A DNA stretch of 64,000 bases from Caldilineae bacterium (lineage in GTDB: Bacteria; Chloroflexota; Anaerolineae; Epilineales; Epilineaceae), in assembly GCA_020634625.1 (NCBI GenBank), contig JACKBJ010000001.1, positions 186,001 through 250,000 of the forward strand, in the 5' to 3' direction. A program made the position numbers and the translations under genes. Below the pieces are notes generated by a model, which saw nothing but the letters and a program-made list of their open reading frames with translations, was not told the origin of the DNA and made no database searches. Shown here piece after piece: positions 29,464 through 38,444 of the stretch (positions within the stretch are counted from its first letter, which is position 1; each line of letters begins with the position of its first letter).

Positions 29464-30672
29464 ATGAACGAAGTCTGGGTCGTCGATGCCTTGCGCACTC
29501 CGGTCGGCCGCATCCGCGGCGGCTTGTCCGCGCTGCGTCCGGACGACCTGGGCGCCATCGTCATCCGAGCCCTGGTCGAGCGCAGCGGGGTCGATGCGGA
29601 ACGCATCGAGGACATCTTCTGGGGCTGCGCCAACCAGGCCGGCGAAGACAACCGCAACGTCGGACGGATGAGCGCGCTCCTGGCCGGCCTGCCGGACAGC
29701 GTTCCGGCCACCACCCTGAACCGACTCTGCGGATCGAGCCTGGATGCCCTGGCGCAGGCCAGCCGAATGCTGGCCGTCGGCGACGGCGACTTCGCCATCG
29801 CCGGCGGGGTCGAGAGCATGACCCGCGCCCCCCTGTCGCTGCCCAAGGGCGCCCAGGCCTTCGCCAACGGCAACCTGACCGCCTACGACACCACGCTCGG
29901 CTGGCGCTACCCGAATCCCGCGCTGGCCGCCCGCTTCCCGCTCGAGTCGATGGGCGAGACGGCCGAGAACATCTACGAGCAGACCGGCATCTCCCGCGAA
30001 CGGCAGGATGCCTTCGCCTACCAGAGCCACCAGCGCGCCCTGGCCGCCTGGTCGGCCGGGAGCTTCGAGGCCGAGGTGGTCGCCGTCGAGGTGGCGGGAC
30101 GCAAGGGCCAGGTCACGCGCGTCGAACGCGACGAGGGCCCGCGGGAGGACACCAGCCTGGAGGTCCTGGCGGGCTTGCGCCCGGTCTTCCGCGCCGGGGG
30201 CAGCGTCACCGCCGGCAACAGCTCCAGCCTCAACGACGGCTCGGCCGCGATCCTGCTGGCCACGCGCCGCGCCGCCGAAGCGGCCGGGCTACGGCCGATG
30301 GCCCGCGTCGTCGCCTCCGCCGCGGCGGGCGTCGATCCACGCTTGATGGGCTTGGGACCGGTCCCGGCCACGCGCAAGGCCCTGGATCGCGCCGGCCTGA
30401 CGATCGGCGACATCGACCTGGTCGAGCTCAACGAGGCCTTCGCGGTGCAGTCGCTGGCCGTGCTGGAGCAGCTGGGCTTCGACCCGGCGATCGTCAACGT
30501 CAACGGCGGGGCCATCGCCATCGGGCACCCGCTGGGATGCTCGGGTGCCCGCATCGCCACCACCCTGCTTCACGAGATGCGCCGCCGCGGCGGCGCCTGC
30601 CGATACGGCCTGGCCACCATGTGCATCGGCGTCGGCCAGGGCGTCGCCACCGTCTTCGAGAACCTGTCCTGA
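29464..30672 (+). CDS. Acetyl-CoA acyltransferase / beta-ketoadipyl-CoA thiolase (PaaJ-like)
   Basis: This 402-residue thiolase cleaves 3-ketoacyl-CoA with CoA. The nucleophile is Cys89 in TLNRLCGSSLDA; the second signature NGGAIAIGHPLGCSGAR and the third, MCIGVGQG, carry the catalytic His and Cys. The length and the AQAFANGNLTAYDTTLGWRYPNP insertion fit the beta-ketoadipyl-CoA (PaaJ/PcaF) subgroup. The ATG at 29464 is chosen over one 18 bases upstream because GGAGAG lies between them as its ribosome site. It completes a hydratase-dehydrogenase-thiolase set with the genes at 23-26 kb. Confidence 0.9.
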   Translation: MNEVWVVDALRTPVGRIRGGLSALRPDDLGAIVIRALVERSGVDAERIEDIFWGCANQAGEDNRNVGRMSALLAGLPDSVPATTLNRLCGSSLDALAQASRMLAVGDGDFAIAGGVESMTRAPLSLPKGAQAFANGNLTAYDTTLGWRYPNPALAARFPLESMGETAENIYEQTGISRERQDAFAYQSHQRALAAWSAGSFEAEVVAVEVAGRKGQVTRVERDEGPREDTSLEVLAGLRPVFRAGGSVTAGNSSSLNDGSAAILLATRRAAEAAGLRPMARVVASAAAGVDPRLMGLGPVPATRKALDRAGLTIGDIDLVELNEAFAVQSLAVLEQLGFDPAIVNVNGGAIAIGHPLGCSGARIATTLLHEMRRRGGACRYGLATMCIGVGQGVATVFENLS

Positions 30673-30682
30673 GAGGAACCGC

Positions 30683-32176
30683 ATGGCCGACTTCGATCGT
30701 ACCGCCTATCCGCTGGTCATCAACAACGAATCGCGTCCCGCGAGCACGGGCGAGACCTTCGCCAGCGTCAATCCGGCGACGGGCGAACACCTGGCCGACA
30801 TCGCGTCGGCCGCTCCGTCCGACGTCGATGCCGCGGTGGCCGCCGCACGGGCCAGCTTCGACGGCGGCGGCTGGGCCCGAACCAACCCGCAGAAGCGCAC
30901 CCGGCTGCTGTTCAAGCTGGCCGACCTGCTCTGGGCGAACCTGGACGCGCTGGCCCGGCTCGAGGCGCGCGAGATCGGCAAGGCCATCAGCTCGGTCAAG
31001 GCCGAGATCATGCAGGGCGCCAGCGAGCTCGAGTTCTTCGCCGGCGCGGCCACCAAGATCCGTGGCGAGACCAACGCCGCGCCGCACGGCTTCGTCAACT
31101 ACACCCATCGCGAAGCCATCGGGGTCTGCGCGCTGATCGTCCCGTGGAACTACCCCTTGATGACCACCCTGCGCAAGCTCGGACCGGCGCTGGCCGCCGG
31201 CAACACCGTCGTCATCAAGCCGGCCAGCCAGTCGGCGATGTCGGCCATCGTCATGGCCGAGCTGGCGGTCGAGGCGGGCTTCCCGCCCGGCACGATCAAC
31301 GTGATCACCGGCGCCGGAAGCGCGATCGGCGGCTACCTGGCCGCGCATCCGGGCGTGGACAAGGTCAGCTTCACCGGATCGACCGAGGTCGGGCGCCATA
31401 TCCTGGACGCCGTGCGCCACGACTTCCGGCGGGTCTCGCTCGAGCTGGGCGGAAAGAGCCCGGCGCTGGTCTTCGCCGACGCGGACCTGGACGCCGCCGT
31501 GCCCGGAGCCGTCTGGTCGATCTTCTACAGCGCCGGCCAGAGCTGCGAGGCGCGCAGCCGGATCCTGGTCGAGCGACCGATCTACGACGACTTCGTCAGC
31601 CGCTTCGCCGAACAGACGGCCCGCCTGCGGGTCGGCGACCCGCTCAACCCCAAGACCCAGGTCGGCGCGCTGATCTCGGTGGCGCATCGGGCCTCGGTCG
31701 AGGCCTATGTCGCCGACGGTCTGGCCGAGGGCGCGACCCTGGCGGTGGGCGGCAAGCGGCCGGACGACCCTGGCCTGGCCTCGGGCGCCTTCCTGATGCC
31801 GACGGCGTTGGCCGACTGCAGCAACGGCATGCGGGTGGCGCGTGAGGAGATCTTTGGGCCGGTGGCCTGTATCCTGCCCTTCGAGGGCGAGAAGGAGGCG
31901 ATCGCGGTCGCCAACGACAGCATCTACGGTCTGGCCGCCAGCCTCTGGACCACCGACGTGGCGCGCGCGCATCGGGTCGCCGGCGCGATCAAGAGCGGCG
32001 TGGTGACCATCAACCAGCCCTTTACCGTGTTCCCCGGCACGCCCTTCGGCGGCTTCAAGCAGTCCGGCTGGGGCCGCGAGGTCTCGCTGGACGCGCTTGA
32101 CGACTTCACCGAGCTCAAGAGCGTGCTGGTCTACGCCGGCGCGCGGCCGATGGACCCCTTCGGCCTCAACGGCTGA
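30683..32176 (+). CDS. NAD(P)-dependent aldehyde dehydrogenase
   Basis: The 497-residue member of the ALDH superfamily oxidises an aldehyde to the acid. It shows VPWNYPLMTTLRKLGPALAAGNT, KPASQSA, FTGSTEVGRHI (cofactor loop), general-base Glu254 in LELGGKSP and nucleophile Cys288 in AGQSCEARSRI, plus EEIFGPVACILPF and PFGGFKQSGWGRE at the C-terminus. GQSCEA replaces the commoner GQxCxA form without loss of key residues. The closest groups are betaine/aminobutyraldehyde- and phenylacetaldehyde-type enzymes; the substrate cannot be fixed. The ATG follows GAGAGGAA, 10 bases after the thiolase stop. Confidence 0.9.
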   Translation: MADFDRTAYPLVINNESRPASTGETFASVNPATGEHLADIASAAPSDVDAAVAAARASFDGGGWARTNPQKRTRLLFKLADLLWANLDALARLEAREIGKAISSVKAEIMQGASELEFFAGAATKIRGETNAAPHGFVNYTHREAIGVCALIVPWNYPLMTTLRKLGPALAAGNTVVIKPASQSAMSAIVMAELAVEAGFPPGTINVITGAGSAIGGYLAAHPGVDKVSFTGSTEVGRHILDAVRHDFRRVSLELGGKSPALVFADADLDAAVPGAVWSIFYSAGQSCEARSRILVERPIYDDFVSRFAEQTARLRVGDPLNPKTQVGALISVAHRASVEAYVADGLAEGATLAVGGKRPDDPGLASGAFLMPTALADCSNGMRVAREEIFGPVACILPFEGEKEAIAVANDSIYGLAASLWTTDVARAHRVAGAIKSGVVTINQPFTVFPGTPFGGFKQSGWGREVSLDALDDFTELKSVLVYAGARPMDPFGLNG

Positions 32177-32208
32177 CCCACCCGACGCAGCTCGAGGACG
32201 TTCACGCG

Positions 32209-33738
32209 ATGCGCCAGATCGTCGAATGCATCCCCAACTTCTCCGAAGGCCGGCGTCAGCCGGTGGTCGACGCGATCGTCGCCGCCGTCCGCGAGGCCGG
32301 TGCCACCCTGCTCGACGTCCAGGCCGATGCCGAGCAGAACCGCTCGGTCGTGCGCTTCGCCGGGACCCCCACCGTGGTCGAGCGCGCCGCGCTCGCCGCG
32401 GCGGCCGTGGCCGTCGAGCGCATCGACATGCGCGAGCACGTGGGAGCCCACCCGCGGGTCGGTGCCGTCGACGTGATGCCCTTCGTGCCGATCGCCGGCA
32501 TCGACCTGGATGCCTGCATCGAGATCGCCCAGCGGGTCGGATCGCGACTGGCGCGGGAGCATGGCCTGCCGGTCTACCTCTACGGCGAGGCCTCGCGCGA
32601 TGGCCGCGAGCTCGGTCCACTGCGCGAAGGGCAGTACGAGGGCCTGCACGAGCGGATCGGCAGCGATCCCGAGCGCGCGCCCGACTTCGGGCCGCGAAGG
32701 CTCGGCCCGGCCGGCGCGGCATTGGTGGGCGCTCGACACCCCAAGGTCGTCGTGCTGGCCGACCTGGCGCAGGCCGACGCGGAGCGGGCCGAGCAGCTGG
32801 CGCGCTGCCTGGACGCCGCCAGCGGCGGGTTGGCGCATCTGGAGGCACGCGCGATCGGCGTGGCGGGCGAGGGCCTTGGCCTCGCGCTGACGCTGACGCG
32901 GATCGACCTCTGTCCGCTGCATCGGGTGGCGCGGCTGCTCGAAGCCGAGGCGGACGCGCTCGGCGTCACGGTGAGCGGGCTCCGTCCGGTCGGCCCGGTG
33001 CCGCAGCGGCTGCTCGAGGATGCCGCCGGCTGGCATCTCAAGCTGCGCGGCTGGCGTGCCGAGCAGGTCATCGAGTCGCGCGTGGCGGCCGAGGAGGGCG
33101 GCGAGGCCGCGCTGCGCGCGCCGCGCGCCTTCGTCGAGTCGGTCGCCGCCGCCAGCGCGACGCCGGGCGGCGGGACGGTGGCCGCGCTGGCCGGCGCCCT
33201 CGGCGCCGCCCTGGCCGGCATGGTCGCGCAGCTGACGGCCGGCCGGCCGAAGTACGCCGAGGTGGACGCGAGCATGCAGGCGGTGGCCGGCGAAGCCGAG
33301 GCGCTGCGCGACCGCCTGCTCGAGCTGATGGATGCGGACGCCGACGCCTTCGAGACCGTCATGCAAGCCTATCGGCTGCCCCGCGAACGGGGCGAGGAGG
33401 CCGAGGCACGCCGCGAGGCGATTCAAGCCGCGTTGCGCGGCGCCACCGCGGTGCCCTTGGAGGTCATGCGGGGCGCTTGCCAGGTGCTAGGACTGGCGGA
33501 GCAGGTGGCGGCCGACGGCAATGCCAGCGCCGTCAGCGACGCCGGCGTCGCCGGCCTGATGGCGCAAGCGTCCGCCCGTGCGGCAGCCCTCAACGTCGAG
33601 ATCAACGTCATGGGCCTGCGCGACCTCGAGGAAGGCGATCGGCTGCGCGCCGAGTGCGCGGCGCTCCTGCAACGCGCCGACCAGCTGGCCGGCGCGATCG
33701 ACCGCCTGGTGCGTGCGCGCATCAACCGGAACCCTTGA
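32209..33738 (+). CDS. ftcD: Bifunctional glutamate formiminotransferase / formiminoTHF cyclodeaminase
   Basis: The 509-residue fusion has an N-terminal formiminotransferase (IVECIPNFSEGR at 4-15; AHPRVGAVDVMPFVPI; PVYLYGEASRDG) and a C-terminal cyclodeaminase (about 300-509; FVESVAAASATPGGGTVAALAG; INVMGLRDLEEGDRL). It moves the formimino group from formiminoglutamate to tetrahydrofolate and deaminates it, closing histidine degradation. Around residue 180 the family sequence GARKFLVAFNVNL is replaced by VGARHPKVVVLADLAQ, a notable divergence. No hut genes are near; its place in a beta-oxidation operon is unusual. The start has no strong ribosome site but matches the family N-terminus. Confidence 0.88.
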   Translation: MRQIVECIPNFSEGRRQPVVDAIVAAVREAGATLLDVQADAEQNRSVVRFAGTPTVVERAALAAAAVAVERIDMREHVGAHPRVGAVDVMPFVPIAGIDLDACIEIAQRVGSRLAREHGLPVYLYGEASRDGRELGPLREGQYEGLHERIGSDPERAPDFGPRRLGPAGAALVGARHPKVVVLADLAQADAERAEQLARCLDAASGGLAHLEARAIGVAGEGLGLALTLTRIDLCPLHRVARLLEAEADALGVTVSGLRPVGPVPQRLLEDAAGWHLKLRGWRAEQVIESRVAAEEGGEAALRAPRAFVESVAAASATPGGGTVAALAGALGAALAGMVAQLTAGRPKYAEVDASMQAVAGEAEALRDRLLELMDADADAFETVMQAYRLPRERGEEAEARREAIQAALRGATAVPLEVMRGACQVLGLAEQVAADGNASAVSDAGVAGLMAQASARAAALNVEINVMGLRDLEEGDRLRAECAALLQRADQLAGAIDRLVRARINRNP

Positions 33739-33745
33739 GGCAGCC

Positions 33746-34339
33746 ATGAGCACCTCCCCCTCGATCCCGGGTCCGGACGCCGAGGGCCTGCCTCCGGTCG
33801 AAGCGGCTCGGCTCGCACGCGAGCGGTCTCGGATCGGCCAGGAGAAGCTGGAGCGGCGCAAGCAGCTCCAACGTCAGGCCAGCTTTCAGCTGATCGCCGC
33901 CGGCCTCATCTTCGCCGGGCTGACCATCCTGGCCGCCTGGCTGATCGTGGTGCCCAGGGGCAAGCTCACCGCCAAGGCGGTGCAGCCGGTGCTGGAAGCC
34001 TACCTGACCGCGGGTGCGAACAATGCCCCGTTCGCCGCCCATCGCCTGTATTCGCGGGCCGGCCTGGCCGCCATCAGCCCGGAGGACGTGATGCGCGCCT
34101 TCGAGGATCGCGCCGCCTTCGACGGCTATGCCGCCTTGACCCTGACCGGCTTCGAGGTCGTCCCGCTGCCGGCCGGAGAGGTCGACTATCAGGCCAACGT
34201 CACCGGCACGGTGACCTATGCGGGCCGCGACGCGCGGGGCAAGCTCGTCGCGCAGCTCGAGCTCGAGGGCGACACCTGGCGGATCCGCGACATCTTCGTG
34301 TACGGGACCGCGGCCGATGCCGGGTCGGTGGCGCCATGA
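33746..34339 (+). CDS. Membrane-anchored hypothetical protein, 197 residues
   Basis: A charged cytosolic N-terminus (about 1-46, with LARERSRIGQEKLERRKQLQ) is followed by one transmembrane helix (about 48-70, LIAAGLIFAGLTILAAWLIV). An external alpha+beta domain of about 120 residues follows, whose layout (helix-rich then four strands ending WRIRDIFVYG) resembles NTF2-like/DUF4864 folds. This fold guess is low-confidence. It starts seven bases after ftcD and overlaps the next gene by ATGA. Confidence 0.65.
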   Translation: MSTSPSIPGPDAEGLPPVEAARLARERSRIGQEKLERRKQLQRQASFQLIAAGLIFAGLTILAAWLIVVPRGKLTAKAVQPVLEAYLTAGANNAPFAAHRLYSRAGLAAISPEDVMRAFEDRAAFDGYAALTLTGFEVVPLPAGEVDYQANVTGTVTYAGRDARGKLVAQLELEGDTWRIRDIFVYGTAADAGSVAP

Positions 34340-34722
34340 GCCCGCATTCGCTGGTCGGCGGCTTGCCCGAAGGCATCGATCCCGGGCTCAACCTCTACAT
34401 CCTGGGGGTCGGCGGCCCCGAGGACGCGGCGGGAATCGGTCGGACCGAGCGCTTCGTCTGGCGCTTCTGCGTGCTCGAAGAGCCGGATGGGCCGCCGGTG
34501 GCCATCGCATTCAGAAGCATGCCGGCGCTGATGCGATTCACCCGCGCGGTCAACGGCCGCCAGCCCTTCAGCGTGCCGACCGAAGCGCATCGCGTGCCGG
34601 CCCGGCGCCTGGTTGCCGGCGCGCCGGCAGCGCTGCTGCTCGACCCCAGCCCCGAGGCCTTCGAAGGCTTCTGCGCCGGCCGCGGCCTGGTGGAACGCCA
34701 GATTCCGGAGCTGGCGCGATGA
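34336..34722 (+). CDS. Hypothetical protein, 128 residues
   Basis: A soluble alpha/beta protein with PEGIDPGLNLYILGVGGPED near the start and RSMPALMRFTRAVNGRQPFSVP in the middle. No family, signal or membrane segment is recognised. It is coupled to its upstream neighbour by ATGA, and its stop overlaps the ATG of a 19-codon frame that leads to the E1-like gene. Co-translation suggests a joint role with either the membrane protein or the E1-like enzyme. Confidence 0.6.
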   Translation: MSPHSLVGGLPEGIDPGLNLYILGVGGPEDAAGIGRTERFVWRFCVLEEPDGPPVAIAFRSMPALMRFTRAVNGRQPFSVPTEAHRVPARRLVAGAPAALLLDPSPEAFEGFCAGRGLVERQIPELAR

Positions 34723-34778
34723 TCGGCATCCCGACTCGGGAGCCCGGGCGGTCCGCTGCCGGGCAGCCGTCGCCGTGA
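34719..34778 (+). other. Nineteen-codon coupled mini-frame before the E1-like gene
   Basis: ATG at 34719 overlaps the upstream TGA (ATGA), and its own TGA at 34776-34778 overlaps the GTG at 34775 (GTGA). The peptide MIGIPTREPGRSAAGQPSP has no known motif. It could carry ribosomes between the two genes rather than make a functional peptide. Confidence 0.3.
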
Positions 34779-35857
34779 GCGTCCAGAAGTCCTCCGGCGA
34801 CGCGGCCGACGCCCTGGCCGCTGGCGATCGGGTCGAGGCTGCGGGCCGGCGACCGCGACACGCCCGCCAGCGCCGCTTCCCCGCGGTGGGCGATGCCGGC
34901 CAGGCGCGGCTCGCGGCCGCTCGGGTCCTGATCGTGGGGCTCGGCGCGACCGGCGGCGCCGTGGCGGACCTGCTCGCGCGCGCCGGGATCGGCTTGACGC
35001 TGGTGGATCGTGATTATGTCGAGATCACCAATCTACAGCGTCAGACCCTCTTCGCGATGGCCGACCTCGACCAGCCCAAGGCCGAGGCGGCGCGCCGGCG
35101 GCTCGCCGCGATCGATCCGGAGCTGCCGCTCGAGGTCCGCATCGCCGACCTGCATGCCGGCAACGCGGTGGCCCTGGGCCGGGGGCACGACCTGATCGTC
35201 GACGGAACCGACAACTTCGCTGCCCGCTTCGTCATCAACGACGCGGCGCTGTCCCTCGGCATCCCTTGGGTCTACTGCGGCGCGGTCGGAGCCAGCGGCG
35301 CGGCGATGGCGTTCGGCGCCCAGGGACGGCCCTGCCTGCGCTGCCTGCATCCGGACCCGCCGGAGCCGGGAAGCCACGATACCTGCGAGACGGCCGGCGT
35401 CCTGCAGCCGGCGGTGGCGATGGTGGCCGGTCTGGCGGCGATGGAGGCGCTGCGCATCCTGCTGGGTGAAGCCCTGCCGCCGGCGGCGCTTCAGTACGTC
35501 GACGCCTGGGCGCGCGCCTATCCGCGGCTGGCGGTCGCCGCGCGAGCCGACTGCCCCAGCTGCGCCCTCGGCCTTCTGCCAGCCTTGCAGCCAGAGGGTG
35601 AAGGCGACGCGTTGGCGACGGTCCTCTGTGGCCGCGATGCCGTCCAGGTCCGCCCGCCGAGCGCCGCGCTGGACCTGGCGGCCCTCGCGGAGCGTTTGGA
35701 GCCCGCCTGCGAGGTCGAGCTGGCCAACGGCTTCATCGTGCGCTTCCGGGCCGACGGCCTGGTCACGACGGTCTTCGCGGATGGCCGCGCGATCATTCAG
35801 GGCCTCGACGACGGCGGTCGGGCACGGGGACACTACGCTCGCTGGATCGGCCTCTAG
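34775..35857 (+). CDS. ThiF/MoeB-family E1-like adenylyltransferase
   Basis: The 360-residue protein adenylates the C-terminus of a small sulfur-carrier protein (ThiS or MoaD type). Seen here are the nucleotide motif VLIVGLGATGGAVADLLARAG, VDRDYVEITNLQRQTLF (Arg finger), VDGTDNFAARFVIND, the crossover Cys in THDTCETAGVLQPAVAMV-like context (HDTCETAGVL) and a zinc pair CLRCLHP...CPSC. The last 90 residues (LCGRDAVQVRP; TVFADGRAIIQGLDD) form the C-terminal ThiF domain common in Bacillus and Thermus. The GTG start at 34775 is coupled to the mini-frame; no ATG fits. No ThiS/MoaD gene is adjacent. Confidence 0.85.
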   Translation: MSVQKSSGDAADALAAGDRVEAAGRRPRHARQRRFPAVGDAGQARLAAARVLIVGLGATGGAVADLLARAGIGLTLVDRDYVEITNLQRQTLFAMADLDQPKAEAARRRLAAIDPELPLEVRIADLHAGNAVALGRGHDLIVDGTDNFAARFVINDAALSLGIPWVYCGAVGASGAAMAFGAQGRPCLRCLHPDPPEPGSHDTCETAGVLQPAVAMVAGLAAMEALRILLGEALPPAALQYVDAWARAYPRLAVAARADCPSCALGLLPALQPEGEGDALATVLCGRDAVQVRPPSAALDLAALAERLEPACEVELANGFIVRFRADGLVTTVFADGRAIIQGLDDGGRARGHYARWIGL

Positions 35858-35945
35858 CGCCGCTGGGGAAGCCGTTCCGCTACGAACCTGGCGCATCGCA
35901 GGCGGCTGGGTTCCGGCGCGCCCGCGTGATGCCCTGGCCAGCCGC

Positions 35946-35951
35946 TATCAT
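35946..35951 (+). promoter_or_regulatory. Possible -10 box before the ABC exporter genes
   Basis: TATCAT (five of six) lies 40 bases before the ATP-binding protein ATG, within the 134-base gap after the E1-like gene. No clear -35 at the expected distance. Confidence 0.3.
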
Positions 35952-35991
35952 AGAGACTCGACCCAGCCTCAGCGCCGAGCCAGGAGACCCG

Positions 35992-36780
35992 ATGCACGAC
36001 GACCACCCGGCGATCGAGATCCAAGCCCTGGTCAAGCGCTTCGGCGACTTCACCGCGGTCGACCAGCTCAGCCTCCGCGTGTCGCGCGGCCAGCTCTTCG
36101 GGTTTCTGGGTCCCAATGGCGCCGGCAAGACCACCACGCTCAAGATGCTGACCGGGCTGATGCAGCCCAGCGCCGGGCGCGCCCGGGTCGCGGGCCACGA
36201 TGTGGTGGCCGAACCGCTGCAGGTCAAGTCCCGCATCGGCGTCGTGCCCGAATCGCTCGGCCTCTACGAACGGCTGAGCCCGCGCGAGCACCTCGAGCTG
36301 ACCGGTCGCCTGCACGGGCTCGACGCCGGAACGATCGCCCGACGCAGCGGCCGGCTGCTCGAGCATCTTGGGCTGACCGAGCGCGCCGACAGCCTGGTGG
36401 TGGACTTCTCGACCGGCATGAAGAAGAAGACCGCGCTCGCCGCCGCGCTGCTGCCCGGGCCAGAGGTGTTGTTCCTGGACGAGCCCTTCGAAGGCGTCGA
36501 CGTGGTGTCGTCGCGGGTCATCAAGGACATGTTGCGGGCACTGGTGGACCAGCGCGGCGTGACGGTCTTCTTCTCGACCCACATCATGGAGCTGGTCGAG
36601 CGGCTCTGCGACGAGGTGGCGGTGATCCACCAGGGACGGCTGATCGCGCAGGGCGATCTGGCCGATCTGCGGCGCGCCACCGAGACCGGTGCCGAAGCAT
36701 CGCTCGAGGAGGTGTTCCTGAGCCTGGTCGATGCCCGGCCGACCGGCGTCGACCGCCTCGACTGGCTCGAAACGCCGTGA
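35992..36780 (+). CDS. ABC transporter ATP-binding protein (exporter type)
   Basis: The 262-residue nucleotide-binding subunit has Walker A GPNGAGKTT (about 42-50), the Q-loop region VVPESLGLYERLSPREHLELTG, and Walker B VLFLDEPFEGVD. The signature reads DFSTGMKKKTALA instead of LSGGQ; this FSTGMKKK variant is common in ABC-2-type exporters. The H-loop is FFSTHIMELVE. AGGAGA precedes the ATG. It is coupled (GTGA) to the membrane subunit gene. Cargo unknown. Confidence 0.9.
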   Translation: MHDDHPAIEIQALVKRFGDFTAVDQLSLRVSRGQLFGFLGPNGAGKTTTLKMLTGLMQPSAGRARVAGHDVVAEPLQVKSRIGVVPESLGLYERLSPREHLELTGRLHGLDAGTIARRSGRLLEHLGLTERADSLVVDFSTGMKKKTALAAALLPGPEVLFLDEPFEGVDVVSSRVIKDMLRALVDQRGVTVFFSTHIMELVERLCDEVAVIHQGRLIAQGDLADLRRATETGAEASLEEVFLSLVDARPTGVDRLDWLETP

Positions 36781-38444
36781 CGCGCTCCACGCCGATCGAG
36801 CATCGCTGGCCGCGACCCTTGCGGAGCGAGCTGGCGGACCTGTTCTGGCTGCAAAGGCGGCTCCTGGCCGCCTCGTTGCGTCGCGGCGACAGCCGGTCGC
36901 GGGCGCGGGTCTTGACGGTCCTGATCCTGCTGATCAGCTTCCTACCCAGTGCCGCCATGCTCTCGATCGGCCTGCTGATCACGCTGCGTGGCACCGAGCC
37001 GCAGCTATCCGCCCGGGTCGTGTCGGTCGGTTTCGGATTCCTGTTTCTGATCTGGGCGGCCGCGCCGCTCACGGCCCAGCCCCTGCTCGAGGGTCTGAAC
37101 CTGCCGCGCCTGCTGACGCAGCCGATCAGCCTGCGGGGTCTGGCGCTCGGCAGCCTGGTCGGCAGCGCCTTCGGGCTCCTGGGGCTGATCAGCCTGCCCT
37201 TCATGGCCTCCGCGGTGGCCGGCGCCGCGCGCGGTCCCGTCTCGGGGCTAGCGGCGATCGCGGCATCCGGGCTGCTGCTTGCCCTGATGGTAGTCGTGAA
37301 GTCGGTGTCGACCCTGCTCTTCGACCTGCTCGCCGAGGACCGACGCTTGCGAGGGCTCGTCTCCGCGCTGACCGTCGGCCTGCCGCTTCTGGTATACCTC
37401 GAACAGGCCGGCCTCACCCGTCCGGGCGTCGAAGGCATGCCCTTCTTCGCGGCGGAGGCTCTGACCACCCGCCTTGCGACCTGGCTGCCGGGAGGCTGGT
37501 ACGCCCGCGCGCTGCGGGCGGGGATCGAGGCCGATCCAGGGTCCTGGACACGGTCGTTGCTGCCCTTTGGTGTCGCCCTGCCGGCCGGTCTGATCGTACA
37601 CCAGTGGTTGTTGTGGCGGCTGCACCAGGGCGAGCTGCCCCAGTCCCGGGCGCGGGCCAACCGGTCACCGGTCGACGACCGGTCCAGCCTCGTGTCGGGG
37701 CGTCTCGACGGCGCACGCTGGCGGGTGCTCCGCGGGCTGCTGCGCAAGGACATCCTGTCGACGCGACGAAGCCCGCTGAGCCTGCGCCTGGCCTTTCTGC
37801 CACCGCTCTTCGCGGTGCTGGGCTTCTTCGTGTCGCGCAGCGGAGAGATGCCGACCACGCCGGCGATCCTGGGCCTTGGCGTCGGCGGCTTCTGCGCCTT
37901 CACCGTGGCATCGATCGGCACCAACAGCTTCGGCCTGATCGATCACCTGGGCGTGGCGAGCCTGTTGCTCTCCCCGGCTCCGCGCCGCAGCATCCTGCTC
38001 TCGCACGGCATCGTGCTCCTGGCGCTGGCCCTGGCGCTGGCGGTCTTCGGCGGCGCCGGCACGGCGCTCGGCACGGGCGACCCGAAGGCCCTGGTCGCAG
38101 CCCTGGCCGCCGCCCTGGGCGTGGGTCTGGTCCTGACCGGCATCGCGCATGTGGCCAGCGTGCTCTTCCCGGTGTACATGGACCTCGAGCGGGGCCAGAA
38201 CCAGGCCAACCAACGCAGCTTCGCGGCCAGCTTCCTGATGCTGCTCGGCGGTCCGGTCGCCCTGGCCGCGCCGATCGGGCTGCCGCTCGCGACGGTCTTC
38301 CTGGCGCCGGCCTGGCTTCCGGGCGCGCTCGCCGCAGCGGCGCTGTACTGCCTGGTCGCCTATGGCCTGCTGCTCGAGCTGGCCACTCGCCTCCTTCCGG
38401 CGCGCGAGGAGCGAATCCTCCGCATCATCGTCGAGGATCGATGA
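36777..38444 (+). CDS. ABC transporter permease (ABC-2-like exporter subunit)
   Basis: The 555-residue protein has about 12 hydrophobic segments in two halves separated by a polar loop (about 285-325). It begins at a GTG overlapping the ATPase stop. The arrangement (long permease, N-terminal cytosolic DLFWLQRRLLAASLRRGD, mid-region DILSTRRSPLSLR) is typical of large ABC-2-type permeases that pair with FSTGMKKK ATPases. Substrate not predictable. Its stop overlaps the rsmB ATG. Confidence 0.8.
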   Translation: MTRSTPIEHRWPRPLRSELADLFWLQRRLLAASLRRGDSRSRARVLTVLILLISFLPSAAMLSIGLLITLRGTEPQLSARVVSVGFGFLFLIWAAAPLTAQPLLEGLNLPRLLTQPISLRGLALGSLVGSAFGLLGLISLPFMASAVAGAARGPVSGLAAIAASGLLLALMVVVKSVSTLLFDLLAEDRRLRGLVSALTVGLPLLVYLEQAGLTRPGVEGMPFFAAEALTTRLATWLPGGWYARALRAGIEADPGSWTRSLLPFGVALPAGLIVHQWLLWRLHQGELPQSRARANRSPVDDRSSLVSGRLDGARWRVLRGLLRKDILSTRRSPLSLRLAFLPPLFAVLGFFVSRSGEMPTTPAILGLGVGGFCAFTVASIGTNSFGLIDHLGVASLLLSPAPRRSILLSHGIVLLALALALAVFGGAGTALGTGDPKALVAALAAALGVGLVLTGIAHVASVLFPVYMDLERGQNQANQRSFAASFLMLLGGPVALAAPIGLPLATVFLAPAWLPGALAAAALYCLVAYGLLLELATRLLPAREERILRIIVEDR

